Source: Sitta carolinensis (Eukaryota; Chordata; Aves; Passeriformes; Sittidae). From it: DNA of 64,000 nucleotides. Positions 11,901 to 22,939 of this stretch are shown piece after piece; within the stretch, counting starts at the first letter, position 1, and every line of letters begins with the position of its first letter. The stretch covers positions 293,001-357,000 of the forward strand of contig CM063292.1 in the NCBI GenBank assembly GCA_032173965.1. The letters run 5' to 3'. The position numbers and the translations under genes were made by a program. A model generated the notes under the pieces. The model had not been told where the DNA came from. It was given only the letters and a program-made list of their open reading frames with translations, and ran no database searches.

Positions 11901-14900
11901 CAAATGGAAAAAAAACATGCAAAGAAAAGCATATGAGCCTGGCAGAACAAAAATCAAAGCTTTGTCATCCCAAGGACCATCACCATCCCAAAGAAGGAAG
12001 AGGCACACAATGATGAAATGGGAGCAGTAGGAATTCATTTGCCTTGGAGGCATCCCTACACATGAACTCACACAGGCACAGAGGAAACCTCACTCTGCTA
12101 TTCCTGCAGGGAACCCTCACCCTCAGGCTAACCCTAAAGCAAGCATTAACCTACTTATTGTGCCCTGGGGCAGTTTGCAGGGTGAGGAAGCTGCCTGTTG
12201 GGGAGGAAGGGGAGCAAATTTCATTTGAGTACAATATCTTACGGTCACCTGAGAGCAACAGCATGAACCTCTTGTCATTTTGGCAGAGCTGGGCTAAGGC
12301 ATGGCATCCTCCCATCCTTGTTTTGAGCCTTCTCCTTCCATGAATAGACAAAGTGTAACTTCATTAGAACAGTAGTGTCACCATTTTAGGAGCCCTTTTC
12401 TGGGGCAGCTTTGGAACCTTCAGCTTCTCCCTTCTGCCATTAAAGCTCTCTGAGTGAGTAGTGAGGGACCAGGCTTAGTCACCTGTGCCAGGTCTGTTCT
12501 GCTCATTTCATGGGATGGCAGAGGGACAAAGAACGTGACCACCCCACCCCCCCTGCTTGCAAAACCCTCCCAAATCTCAGCTTCCCTCAAAGTGCCAAAT
12601 GCCACCTGCCAAAGTGGAGGAGTGCCAAGACCTCCCTTCTCTGGGCACATGCTCAAGAGGTTTGAGCAGCCTTTGTCCCTTCAGATTTATCCTGCACGTG
12701 TTTCTCTTGCTCACCACCAGACCCCAAACCTGCAGCCATCCTGCCACCTAATTTTATCTACACCAGGAACAAGGAAGCTGCACATTTACACTATGATTGT
12801 TTTCATTATATTTATTTTCTCTGTCCTGCAAATGATCAGCTTGCTTCTTTTTAAAGCCTGCAGTCATCTTTAATCTACTTAGCTGGGATTAATGAGAGAT
12901 TTGTTAAAAATTTAAAGATTTTACACACTTTGCTTACAACTATTTTTATCTAAAACCATCAGGCAAAAAGCCCCATGCAGGCAAGCTGTTCCTAATGTGC
13001 CAAGGCTGGTGATGTGAAGCTCATGGCTGATGCTTTTTGCTGGCACACTGGCGCCCTCCTGGACTTGCTCAGACAGTGCTTAGAGCCTTATCCAGGAGAG
13101 GTGGGAAAGAAACTGCAGTTCCTGTATCCTACTGCTCAAAACAGCATTGGTACTGAAAGAATGGAAGCAGGCAGCGGAGTGACTAAGTTGAATGGGAACC
13201 CTTGCTGGAAATGGTAACAGGTAATGCCAGTAGGCACATGGCTAAACTGTGTTCTGCTGGGGAGCCCCAGGCACAGAAAAGCCACAGATCACAAGTCCCT
13301 GGATCTGTGTTTCAGACAATTTATATCATTGAGGGACAAAAAGCAGGTCCTGCAGGCAAAGGCCCCAGGAAGTCCCAAGGACGGAGCTGCAAGGAATTCT
13401 TCCAATGCCACAGGTGAGGAACCACAGGCGAACACTGGAAGAGAGCAACAGAAAACTGTCAGGTATGCTCTGTTTGGCTGGCAAAAGCCACCACTTCAGT
13501 AGAAACCCAGACCATGAATGAGCAGCAGTGTGAGAAATTCCCCACGCACTGTCCCTTGTTACTGACCTACAGAAACCAGACAATCTTGGCTGGCAGATGC
13601 AGAGGTTTTGGTACCTGTTCTGGATGACCTTTCATTCTTGCACCCCAAAAAAAGCTGTTTCATCCCTAAACATTCGCCAGCCCTCAGTGCAGCATGAAAA
13701 CCTCAACAGAACATTCATGTGTTTTGCTGGTTTCATAAAAATACCAGGAAGCAGCATAAAGTGTGAGTTGGGGGACCAGAACCAGGATGCTGACCAGCAC
13801 AGAGCAAGGTGGGGAGTGGACCAGCTCCCCATGCAGCCCTCGGCACAAGGAGTGGGACCCGTGCACCCAGAACGCAGGGGGGCTCCAGACACAGCAGTGG
13901 ACTCTACCCAAACAGAGTGAGTACCCCCTGACACCTGCAAATTGCCCCACAGGAAGAGCTCCTGTGTCCAGCCATGGCCCAGCCTTGGTGCTGCTCAGTC
14001 CTGATAGCTTGCCCATCCCAGGTCCCTATCTGGAGAGCCACACCAGTACCAGTGTAAAATCTGCTGGTGCTACACTGAAGACCCCAAGAGGGAATCAGAC
14101 ACCCTTCTCTCCTTTCTAGCCTGCAGGAGCCTCCGTGACAAGTTTAGCGGGTGGTATGCCTTGAGGTTAAAAAGATCTCTGACTCCTGACATTGCAGGGC
14201 CACTGATCGTGGAGAAATTGGGAAATTCCCCAGGGCTACCATCCCGCTTCCTCCCACTGCTCTCAGCCCTTCCTGCTCTCCACAAGGACCCCTGCCTCCA
14301 GAGGGACACACCAGCTGTTCCCCAGTGTCCCCGGTCTTGCACCTTCTTCAGGTCAGACACAGCTTTTCTGTGCCAGCAAGGACCAGCATGGGGACAGGGA
14401 CCCCTTGGTGCAGGGGCAGGCACCAACCCTGCGCAGCAGCAAGCATAAGATGCTTGTCTGGCTGTGCTGCTGCCTCTCAGGGGTGCTTCACACAGACTAC
14501 ATGCCAGTTTGCCTTGTACCTCATGTGCGGGGTCTCCTTATATTCCCACACCAGAAAACTCCAGCCACAGGTAAAAGCACAGTCTATGAACTCACTGTCT
14601 TGTCCTGGGGATGCTCAGTGTGACTCTCACTGTCACAGCCTGTACCTGCTTCCACTAAACAAACCACACATACAGCCACAGGATTTTGAAACTGATGGAA
14701 AGCGTGAGATTCTTCACTTTGAAGGTATCTAACACCAAACGTGATTTGGAACCAGGGAGATAAACATTTGGGTTTTACAACTGAAACACGGACTCTCAAG
14801 AACAGCAAATCACACTTTCTTGCCCAAAAGCCCTTTCAGGGACATCACAGAGCTGCAGAAGGCTGATGCTGAGCTGCCCTGACCCCTGGGCTCTCCCATC

Positions 14901-15119
14901 CCGCTGCTCCTCGTCAGATGCTGCCCAGAGTGGAAGGCCGTGACCCACGCAGCTTTCCACAGGCCCACACATTATTATTTATCCTCTCCCTGTGCAGACA
15001 GCTCAAAACGGTGGCTTGCCCAGGTCCAAGAGCCCAAACGCACTCTTTAGGTGCTCCCCAGATCACCAGACATTCAAAGAAGAAGGAGAAAAGAAAATAT
15101 CTTAATACCTGTGCTGAAC
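8920..15119. other. no recognised gene; unique sequence
   Basis: Roughly 6 kb without a supportable gene. The part near 10850-10990 has the feel of a very old interspersed repeat (TTTAGGCACTTGGATCAAG, GTGCTCAGCAATTCT), but I could not assign a family. ORFs up to 135 codons at 12.4-14.7 kb lack domains. Confidence 0.55.
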
Positions 15120-15684
15120 GTCCGGATATTCCAGAGACCTTTTCAGCGCTGACAGCGAACGCTGCGGCATTGGCCAGCACACCCGGGGACGTTCAGGGTG
15201 CCCCCGCCGGCAGTGCCAGCCCGCGCGGAGCTCGCAGCTCTCCCCAAGGGCTCGTATCCGAGCGGGAACTGGACCTGGCGCAGAGCACAGCAGCAGGAAT
15301 GCCCCGTGCCGGCCGCGGGAGGCTCCGGGCCGCACGGCCCGGCAGAGAGCCGAGGGACAGAGCCAGCGCCGGCCGGGCCACCTGCGGGACTGGCCGGCCA
15401 GCGCGGGGCCTGGCCACAGCCCTGCATCTTCAGAGCTCGAGGGGAGCAGGTGCGAGCTTGGTAGAAGGAGAAATGGGAAGTGCATAAAGCAAGAGGACAG
15501 GGTGGGAATGGGGGGCTCAGTTCTCATTCCCAGAAGGTTGCACTCCCAGACTCAAGCAGACTTTGCAAAGCAAGTGTGGACCCTCCTGGCAGGGCAGCCG
15601 GCAGCTGCATCCCCACGCTGCAGTTTTTATAAATTCTGGGAAACACTTTTAGACAGACACTGGCACTCATAAATTATACAAGTA

Positions 15685-15735
15685 ATTTGCATATTCCAGT
15701 CATGAGACATTATGCAAATGTGACCTGATTTGCAT
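15685..15735. promoter_or_regulatory. cluster of three perfect octamer (POU/Oct) sites
   Basis: The octamer occurs three times in 51 bp with alternating orientation: ATTTGCAT at 15685-15692, ATGCAAAT at 15712-15719 and ATTTGCAT at 15728-15735. POU-family factors (Oct1, Oct2, Brn types) bind this word. A further partial copy, ATGCAATA, lies near 15785. The block sits between two CpG islands and is not part of any repeat that I recognise, so a POU-responsive regulatory element is likely. Confidence 0.6.
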
Positions 15736-16368
15736 AATGGATTCCTCTTGTCGCTTCACTTGCTTCATGCTTTTAAAAAACAAAATGCAATAAAATGAAA
15801 GCACAGGAAGGTGAAAGCAGCAAGTTCCCAGTGCTGCTGCGCCTCCTCCTGCCACACTGTCACCCTCACCGGCGGCACGCCAGGGCAAGGGAGGGTGAAA
15901 AACCAAAGCCCCCATGGATTGTTTCTCTCATAATTACAACAAACTAACTTTCCCTTGGTTTTGATACTTCACCCCAAGCAACCCATGGGAGCCGATGAGG
16001 GGCCCCGAGCCCCGAGGCGGGCCGGGACCGTGCGGGCCGGGCCCTGCGCCGCCGCACGCTCGGGCCGGGGCCGCGCCGTGTGAGGGGCTGCCAGGGCCCT
16101 GCGGCACGGCCGCCCTGCCGAAGCTTCCACAGCGCTCCTTTCGAGAGCCAGGTGCATGCGAGAGGCCAGGGGAGGGCTTCTGTCGATTGTTTATGGCCAA
16201 GTGCAGCCGTGATCTGCTGGAAGGACGAAGCAGGAGTGCCAGCCGCCCGTCCGTCCCTCGCAGGGCCGGCCCGGCCCCCCTGCACCCGCGCCGGGCGCAG
16301 CCGTGCCAGGCGGCTGGCGGCCGTACCCTGTGGGAAAACTTAACTGTAATTCTTCAGCTTTTAAAATC

Positions 16369-16392
16369 AATTAACCCGTGTGTTAATTAACA
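16369..16392. promoter_or_regulatory. TTAATTAA-centred homeodomain/HNF1-like site
   Basis: Words TTAACCCGTG and TGTTAATTAACATC follow each other at the edge of a CpG island. GTTAATTAAC is an exact 10-bp palindrome resembling the HNF1/POU-homeodomain consensus GTTAATNATTAAC without the spacer. A binding role is inferred. Confidence 0.35.
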
Positions 16393-16754
16393 TCAAGTCG
16401 ACGGGAGGAGGAGGAGGAGGGGAGAGCGGGAGGGAGGAGGGAGGAAAAGAGCTGCAAGGGCGGATGGCAGCGGAGTTGGCACAGTGCCATCCATTCAGTG
16501 GCAACGCCACAGCTCCCTGCGATCGCGGCAGCGGGTATATGTTACGGGGGCCCTGAGCGCGGGCCAGACAGTGCCGTAGAGCCAAGGGAGATTATCCAGA
16601 CCCCCAGGAGCAAACGCAGGCAGCGACCGGAGGCGCAAGTGCCAGGATTACAGACCAGGCTCCTCCGCCGCGAGCCCTGCCTCGGACGCACGCCATGGGG
16701 ATGGGGCTCCCCCGCCAGCGCCGCACAACTCGGACTTCCAGCACTTTTCCCCCC

Positions 16755-16835
16755 TTAGACATCATTCTGCCGCAGTGGAGCCAGCACAACGGATGCTTTC
16801 ACACCCTGCGAGACAAAGGCCGTCGTCTCCGCCAT
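16755..16835 (-). CDS. candidate small ORF, 26 codons, strong Kozak context, in CpG island
   Basis: On the minus strand GTCATGGCGGAG gives a start with G at -3 and G at +4, a strong Kozak context. The reading frame starts MAETTAFVSQGVKASVVLAP and stops with TAA six codons later, 26 residues in all. It has no recognisable domain. In a CpG-island promoter such an ORF may be an upstream ORF in a 5' leader or simply chance. No donor site was seen that would carry the frame into a longer protein. Confidence 0.18.
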   Translation of the reverse strand: MAETTAFVSQGVKASVVLAPLRQNDV

Positions 16836-17019
16836 GACACCGCTCCGTTCCAAGCCGAGGCCGGCATCTTGGAGTCTTTAAAAATAAATGGAAAAGGGAA
16901 ATGCGAACAATAAACAAAGCAATCGAAAAAACCTCATCAACAAACCCCTCGTGCCCGCTCTCCATGCCAGGGGCAACATGGGCATCTGTCGCAGCAGAAG
17001 GCGTTTGTGTGGGGCTTGC

Positions 17020-17057
17020 TTTTTTTTTTTTTTTTTTTTTGCTTTTTTTTTTTTTTG

Positions 17058-17091
<34 letters not shown>

Positions 17092-17101
17092 CTTTTTTTT
17101 T
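17020..17101. repeat. 82-bp interrupted poly-T tract
   Basis: The plus strand is almost pure T from 17020 to 17101, broken only by GC twice and a single C. No target-site duplication or SINE body is attached. Length may be unreliable in the assembly. Confidence 0.95.
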
Positions 17102-17454
17102 CCCCGCAAGCTGTTGGCGTGTTTTGCCATTCAGGTTCGTTTACAATTAATGCCAAAAAAACCCCAACCACACCCATCCCAGTCAACAACAAACAAAAGG
17201 GAGTAGTCGACATGGAGGGAGAAATGCCCAGAGAAGCTGCAAGAATGCAAGCTCCGGCCGATGCCATTTGCCATTTGGACAACCTCAGGGAAAGGTGCCA
17301 AATCTGCAGCTCGGGAGCGACCCCGAGGAGGGAACGCGAAGGTCTCCGAATAGCCGAGGGAAGGAAGGGAGGAAGCAATGCCGCTCTTACAGGGCAGGAT
17401 CAGACTGCACACAGCCTCTGCTGGGAGGAGAGGGAATGTTTGACGGTGTAGCGA

Positions 17455-17715
17455 GATGCCTGTGTGTGCACACGCACACGGAACAGTGCGTACAGACACA
17501 CAGACACACGCGCACCGCTTCGGCCGGTGCAGAGGAGCGGTGTGAGTGGGGTGAGGAGATGTGCGTGTGCCTCTGTGCACACACGCGCGCGTCCGTGTGC
17601 GGGTATTCATTTGTGTGCACGCGTGTAACACACGCAGGGAGATGAGTGTTTGTGTGCCTCGGTGAGAGAGAACGACAGGGAGTGAGAAAGACACACACAC
17701 ACACACACACACACT
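17455..17715. repeat. GT/CA/CG-rich alternating tract and (CA)n microsatellite (Z-DNA prone)
   Basis: Between 17455 and 17640 purine-pyrimidine alternation dominates, with TGTGTGTGCACACGCACAC, CACACACGCGCGCG and TGTGTGCACGCGTGTAAC. A pure ACAC run follows at about 17691-17714. Alternating CG/CA/TG steps of this length favour left-handed Z-DNA. The position beside a CpG island fits a promoter-proximal structural element. Confidence 0.75.
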
Positions 17716-17739
17716 CACCCACCGTCAGTATACATCCCA

Positions 17740-18073
17740 CTTTTTGACCTAGGTGTACACGGAAGACAAAATAAAAATCATACTGGAGCAGCAAGCAGGC
17801 AGCAGAGATTTATCTACATTCACTGCTATCACCAGGGAGATGAATGGGGCCGATCTGAAGCCCTTCACGAGATCCACTATGGGAGTGAAGGAGGAGGAGG
17901 GATGCCACACAGACATGCACAAACTTGAAGACAGAGATTTGGAAGGTGCTACTTGTGAAACCCAGGTGGCACTCGGAGGGCGAGCAAGGGAAGGAGCTGT
18001 GCGGGCACTCCACGGGGTCCGGAGGTCGCGGGGGCTTCTGGACAAGGGCGTCAAGGGACAGCTGGCTACTTAC
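17740..18073. other. unassigned moderately GC-rich segment with long plus-strand open frame
   Basis: From an acceptor-like TTTTTGACCTAG at about 17739-17750 the plus strand stays open for about 125 codons (starting VYTEDKIKIILEQQAG), reaching 18127. The composition looks protein-like for about 50 residues, then becomes charged and Gly-rich. No good donor follows and no family is recognised. The minus strand is also open in two frames, which argues that GC content explains it. Confidence 0.2.
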
Positions 18074-18141
18074 GTTGTCTGCGCTGCTGAGGATCCTGCA
18101 AGGTGTTCTGTTGGCACTGGGCGCTGAGCCAGGGAAGGGCA
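18074..18141 (-). CDS. candidate 68-bp exon with near-consensus splice sites
   Basis: Minus-strand sequence TTTATTTTTTGTCTCTCCC then TTTTGTCTCCAG is an excellent pyrimidine tract and acceptor. After 68 bp ending GCGCAGACAAC comes GTAAGTAG, a near-perfect donor. All three frames are open. In the frame that joins on from the 25.7-kb candidate exon the peptide starts PFPGSAPSANRTPCRILSSA; another frame gives the Gln-rich ALPWLSAQCQQNTLQDPQQR. The sequence lies just beside the CpG-island cluster, so it may also be an early exon of an alternative transcript or lncRNA. I do not recognise the product. Confidence 0.38.
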
Positions 18142-18230
18142 CTGGAGACAAAAGGGAGAGACAAAAAATAAAGTCATACAGTGGGAATGTTAATTGCCTC
18201 TCTTGCGGATTTTACAAAACTCACAAAATG

Positions 18231-18310
18231 TTTCTTTTTTTTTTTCTTTTTTTTTTGGTGGGATTTTTTTTTTTTTGGTTGGTTTTTTGGGGTTTTTTGT
18301 GGATTGGTGT
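18231..18310. repeat. T/G low-complexity tract
   Basis: Runs of T broken by GG pairs (GGTTGGTTTTTTGGGGTTTTTT) fill this 80-bp segment. It has the same character, on the opposite strand, as the A/C tracts at 32.25 and 54.9 kb. Confidence 0.9.
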
Positions 18311-18399
18311 ACTTCCCTTCTGCATGGAAAATACTAGCATGGGATCTACAGCCCAGCTACAGGGCTCAGGATTAACAGTGCTGGCATCTTTTGGGCATA

Positions 18400-18820
18400 T
18401 TTTTTCTTTTAATGAATGAACTTTCGCTGTTAATGAGGAATAATCGTTTGGCTAATGAGCTTTGAAACATTAAGAGAAAAGAGGGTTTTTTCCCGTTAAT
18501 TGCCCTGGTGCGACCGCATGGATGGATTACAAAAGACAGCAGTAGGAACGCAGTACAAAGAGGGGAAATGTCTCCTGGAGTGGGATAAATGCAGAGATGG
18601 GTGATACATCCCTGCACCTCTCCTTCCTTCGCTCTCTCTGCCAATGCTATGGGTTTCCATAACTCCGCAATCAAAGTGGATGCTCGGGGAAGGTTATTAT
18701 AGTCAAACAGTGAAGCGTCGGCGGCTAATGTCTCCTGTGTTTAATCATCATACAGTAGAATGGTTTTATGCATATTTCATTTGCATATCATTAAACCACG
18801 CTTACGCGGGACATTCAGAG
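18400..18820. promoter_or_regulatory. TAAT-rich enhancer-like block with octamer site
   Basis: Homeodomain cores are frequent: TTTTAATGAATGAAC, CTGTTAATGAGGAATAATCG, GGCTAATGAGC, CCCGTTAATTGCCC. A POU-type composite lies at 18769-18788 (TATGCATATTTCATTTGCAT, with a perfect ATTTGCAT at 18779-18786). Isolated CpGs inside AT-rich DNA (TTTCGCTG, TAATCGTTTG, GTGCGACCGC) suggest low germline methylation or purifying selection. These are typical textures of a developmental enhancer; activity is inferred. Confidence 0.38.
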
Positions 18821-19239
18821 CTGGAGAGGTACAAAGTTGGGGGGAGAGAGTGGGAGAGCGAGAACGAGACAGAGGGAGGAAGGTCCCTGTGATGCCTATC
18901 TTCAAAAGCCAGGGACTTGTTCCGTGATCTGTCTTCTACTTTTACTAAAATCATCATGACTTGGAAACCTTTGAAGTTGGATATAACCTTGGATTCTTCT
19001 AATTCCAGCAGAGTGATGTATTAGAAAGGGGGAAATGATGCTGCGCTAGACATTTAAAGGAATATAAGCTCCAGTGGAATGGAAATAGGAGCTCTTTGGG
19101 GAACGAACTAGCAGAGCCAGCCACAGCTTCAACATCACACTGCTGTGTTCACACTGGTGAAGGATACCAAAGTAATACAAAAGAAATGAAGACAGCATAT
19201 ACATTAAGATGGGGATTATGTTTACTCTTTCCTTTTCCC

Positions 19240-19400
19240 TTTTTAAAGGCACGAAGAAGGATGGAACCAGCGGTAATTTACACGCTAATTAGCGAACTGT
19301 TGCCTCTTTTTGTGTTTGTTTTTCTTCTCTGTTTTGGAGAGGGGCGTTTTCATCGCTGAAGTGATTAATCAATTATTTGGTAGCACAGATCCTTCTCCAC
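19240..19400. promoter_or_regulatory. enhancer-like block with perfect CGCTAATTAGCG palindrome
   Basis: CGCTAATTAGCG at 19283-19294 is a perfect 12-bp palindrome centred on the paired/Q50 homeodomain core TAATTA and flanked by CpG on both ends. Further cores TGATTAATCAATTATTTGG lie at 19362-19380. No repeat match is seen. Confidence 0.38.
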
Positions 19401-19789
19401 TGGCATTGATCAGGAAGAGAAGGTGGTGGCTGCGGGGGGAGGAACACAGTGGGCTCTTTGTAGATCTTATACATGCACAACATATTAATTGGGGTCTTTA
19501 TAAAGCTCCCTCAATAGACTGTTTCTTTCCTGGAGACCAGCAGCTGGTACGGCACCGTTGGCGACTCTTCAAACATCCCTTTGGCTGGGGGCAGTTCTGC
19601 TGCTGTTTGTTGTTGTGCTTTATTTTCTCTCTCCACAGCGGGGGCTGCGGGTGCGACGCTGCCACTGCCCACGCTTCTGTATGGGAGATGGAGAGACAGA
19701 ATCAGTACCAAGACAATCTCTTGAGCTGGATGGGGAACTTTGCTTCCAAATGAAATGCTGTTTTATATTTAAATTACCTTCCTTTTCCT

Positions 19790-20130
19790 CCCCACTTCTC
19801 CTCTCCTCCAAGTCTTTGTTTCGGTTATGAATATTCAGATGAGCCGTGATGTGATTACACTGTACAATTACTTGTGTCCGTGATAGAGGCAAAGGCACTG
19901 AGGAAAGACAGAGCCAGATGAGCTTGGAGCTCATTTGGGGTTTGTTTTCTGTATTTTTCCCCCCATCTCCGTGGCACTGCGGCACATGCAGATGTCGCTG
20001 TTGTTCTTCATAAAGCCCTAATGATATGCAAAAGCATAATGACCCCATTTGGGTTCAGAGCATCAACAAAATATTATTGGGGGGGAATCCTAACTGAAGG
20101 AATGTCCACATAAATTATTTTTATTTAAAT
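19790..20130. promoter_or_regulatory. enhancer-like noncoding block
   Basis: Non-repetitive sequence contains GTGATGTGATTACACTG, ACAATTACTTGTG, CCCTAATGATATGCAAAAG and CATAATGACCCC. The mixture of TAAT, TGATTAC and octamer-like ATGCAAA words resembles the 18.4- and 19.3-kb blocks, so the three may form one regulatory cluster. Confidence 0.33.
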
Positions 20131-21756
20131 CAAGAGGTGGCAGTGAGGTAGAGGAAGTCACATGAATACATGCATAATGTGAGCACACAGAAAGGTTATC
20201 GCCAAGGAGAAGAGGGTTTTACACTGTGCCTGGGACAAACAGGCTCATTTGGGGAAATCGTTCAGCCCACCATGTGATTTACTTACTGATCATCATTCAT
20301 CCCTGAGCCAGGGCAACAGTGCTTGCTGCTGGAGACCTGGAGTGCTGAGAGCTGCCTGAATGATTCCTAGTTGTCATTCAGAAATACCATGAAGTGTGTG
20401 GTGCAAGGGGGACAGCAGAAAAGGAACTGGAGGGAGAATATTTTAAGTGCTGCAGCTCAGTGATGAAGGGGGGCCTGATGACAGCTCAACAATGGAGTGA
20501 CACCAGGCCATCCAGGTGCTGGCTGATGCCAGGCTGTGCATGCTGCCCAAGGGACAGAGGGGCTGGTGGGTCCCCACCACAGGTCAGTGGGACATGGGGT
20601 CTTGGGGCAGAGCAGCTCTGGCCACTGTGCCAGAAGCCTGCTGGGGACATGGAGTACAGAGCTGGTCAGATCCACTCTCACCTATTTTCCTCAGAGAAGT
20701 GAATGGTACCTGGATATAATAAGTACAAAATCATGTGGGGAACAGGACCCCTTGGTTGCTCTGTCCAGCTGCTTTTCTGGGCTGGGACCTGTACCCATAT
20801 CCATCTGCAAGGAGAGAAAAAAGAGGCAGAGTGAGCCAGCAGTCAGCAGCAATGCTGTTGTGACATCAGCTGTGTGACATCAGCTCAGGGATCTGTGCCT
20901 CACATGTTTGTCCTGCACTGATCCTGGACAGCTCTACAGCCTCCTCACACCCTTGGTGGTGGGCAGGACTCGGGCTGTAGGCAGATGTGGTTCCAGGGAG
21001 ATGGTACTGTTTTCCTCTCCACTCAAGAAGGGAGAGACGGGTGGAGAGGAAGGTCAGTTGCAGATCTGAATCCTCCTCTGCTCCCATGCTCTGGGCATGC
21101 ACAGACCACACCTGTGGCTCCAGAAAGGCTCCTGAGCAGCCCCTTGGTGGTCAGAGCAGGGTGGCCCCACTGTCTGTAAGGGTGTGCCACTTGTCACAGC
21201 ACAGCAGTGGTGTGAGAGTCTGCCCAAAGGAGGCTGTGACCCCCAGGCACACAGTAGCCAGGGGTCCTTAGGCAGGCCAGCCTCAAAGGAACACGGAGAC
21301 CCCAGAGAGGAGGGCCAGCCTCTAGTCTGTGTCGAAGGACCAATGTGCAGGTGCAGTGTCCTGTAGACAAGATGACAGCTGCTGCTCCATGCTGTTCAGA
21401 CTCCTGACCACATGCCCATCCAGCTGTCACCTCTCTCCATTCCCTTCCCACATCTCAATAGATGTGTCCCTTCTGCACTCCCTCTTCTGTGAGTGTGTCC
21501 AGGAGACTGAGAAAAGGCAACAGGCTGCCAGGTCTGATCAAAACCAGGACACCAGGATGGCCTCTGGCCAGCAGTTCCAAACCTGGACTTGCCACTCCAA
21601 ACTGCCTGCAAAGATTCCTCTCAAGGGCGCAGCTAAGGCCTGTTGTCACCTTGGTGACAAGGAACCTGCAGTGAAACCAGCCCAGACCCAAGTAAGCAGC
21701 CCAAAGCTGTCTGTGAGGAACAGAGCAACCGTGATCAGATGGAATGATATGAGCAG
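20131..21756. other. no recognised gene; GC-moderate unique sequence
   Basis: Short ORFs (up to 157 codons at 21329-21802) without domains. A small tandem duplication of GTGACATCAGCTGT/CA occurs at about 20860-20887. Otherwise I see nothing. Confidence 0.55.
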
Positions 21757-21840
21757 ATCACAGAATCATATCATGGAATGGTTTGGGTTGGGAGTAAACT
21801 AACCTTAATAAAAATCTGGTTCCCTCCCATCAGCCACCCA
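21757..21840 (-). mobile_element. CR1 LINE 3'-end fragment, antisense
   Basis: ATCACAGAATCATATCATGG and GGTTTGGGTTGGGAGTAAAC, followed by ACCTTAATAAAAATCTGGTTCC, match in order the antisense CR1 tail (AGAATCATAGAATGGTTTGGGTTGG, then AAGGGACCTTAAAGATCATCTAGTTCC). The tail microsatellite of CR1, (ATTCTATG)n, is visible in degenerate form. It is a short 3' scrap with no coding part. Confidence 0.75.
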
Positions 21841-22939
21841 GTCAGTGGCTTCCTGACCCCAGCACTGTGACACTGCTGGTCTGGACACTGCAGAACGCCA
21901 GCTTCAGTGGTGCCACCGGTCTTTGCCTCATCCTTCTGGTCTCCAGTCTCAAAGCAGCTCAGTACCAAGGTGTCCAGACCAAACAGAGCCTGGGAATATG
22001 GAACAACTGAAACCAACAAAAGCAACTCCATGCCTCTACCATGCCCTTGTCATCATTCCAGGTGCTGAACCCTACCCCACCTGGTTTTTGCAGAACAGAG
22101 TGCCCAATCCTGAACGGTGCCTTGGTATGCCATGGGCCTTAGGGAAGGGACTACCAGGGCAAAACCTGAGCAGAAACCTGCCCCAGGGTGCAGGGTAAGA
22201 TAAGGACTCACAGACAGGCTGGGAGCCACAAACATGGTGGTGTAGTGTCACCATCCCTTCCTGTGTCCGTGCTGATGGACAGCCCTCCCTGCCAGCTCCA
22301 CTGGCCTGTCCACTCTGTCCATAGATCCTGGTGTAGCAGGTGCAGCCCATCACCCTAACAATGGCTGGCTGACATCCTCAGAGGGTTTTCTGGCCCAGAT
22401 ATGGAGCAGGCTGCAGAGCAGGTTGATGGCTCCAGCCATGGTCCCACTTGGCTGACACTTCTCCTGCAGTCCTCAAGGTTCCTGTTCCCATTGATGTTGG
22501 ACAGGATCTGGCACTTCAAGAGGAGCCCAAAGGCTGGGGACTGGACAGAGGAGTCTAGCAGCCTGCTGTCTGCTAGACAACCCCCAGGGGAGATAAAACG
22601 AAGCTTAGGACCAAACTCAGTCAGAGTCACTCTTTCCATAAGTGCTACCAAAGGGGAGCAGGAAGGAGACTTTGCTCTGTGCTGGGAAAATGAGCATGGG
22701 GCATAGACTGGGTGAGGCAGAGGACGTGGGGGTGCAGCACACAGTGAGAGTCAGGGTGCTAACCTATGACACCCCCTTGGAGCACCCTGCTCTGCACAGT
22801 TCCCAGCATGGGAAATATCACCACAAATATCACCCCCAGGGTTGAAAATGCTCAGATTGCAGCCATCTGAAATGGTCAGTTGACCATTTGGGAGTCTCCC
22901 CATGGAGACTATAGGAAAGGGCAGATTCCAGAGCACTGC
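21841..22939. other. no recognised gene
   Basis: Unique-looking, GC-moderate sequence immediately after the CR1 scrap. No domain-bearing ORF and no other repeat recognised. Confidence 0.55.

Larger units (their letters stand above)
15120..16900. promoter_or_regulatory. CpG-island cluster, possible promoter region
   Basis: Three CpG-dense segments (about 15120-15440, 15990-16340 and 16480-16860) stand out against CpG-poor surroundings. They contain GC-box-like words (GGGCCGGGCC, GGGCGGA), long GGAGGA runs near 16395-16440 and a TATA-like GGGTATATGTTA near 16534. Between the islands sits an AT-rich octamer-bearing block. Unmethylated CpG islands of this kind normally mark promoters or developmental enhancers. 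Direction of transcription cannot be told. A short ATGGCGGAG ORF on the minus strand lies in the last island. Long ORFs here (up to 189 codons) are explained by high GC. Confidence 0.6.

Noticed and set aside
16888..17451. Phe-rich or Lys-rich ORFs across the poly-T tract
   Set aside because: Pure consequences of the homopolymer.
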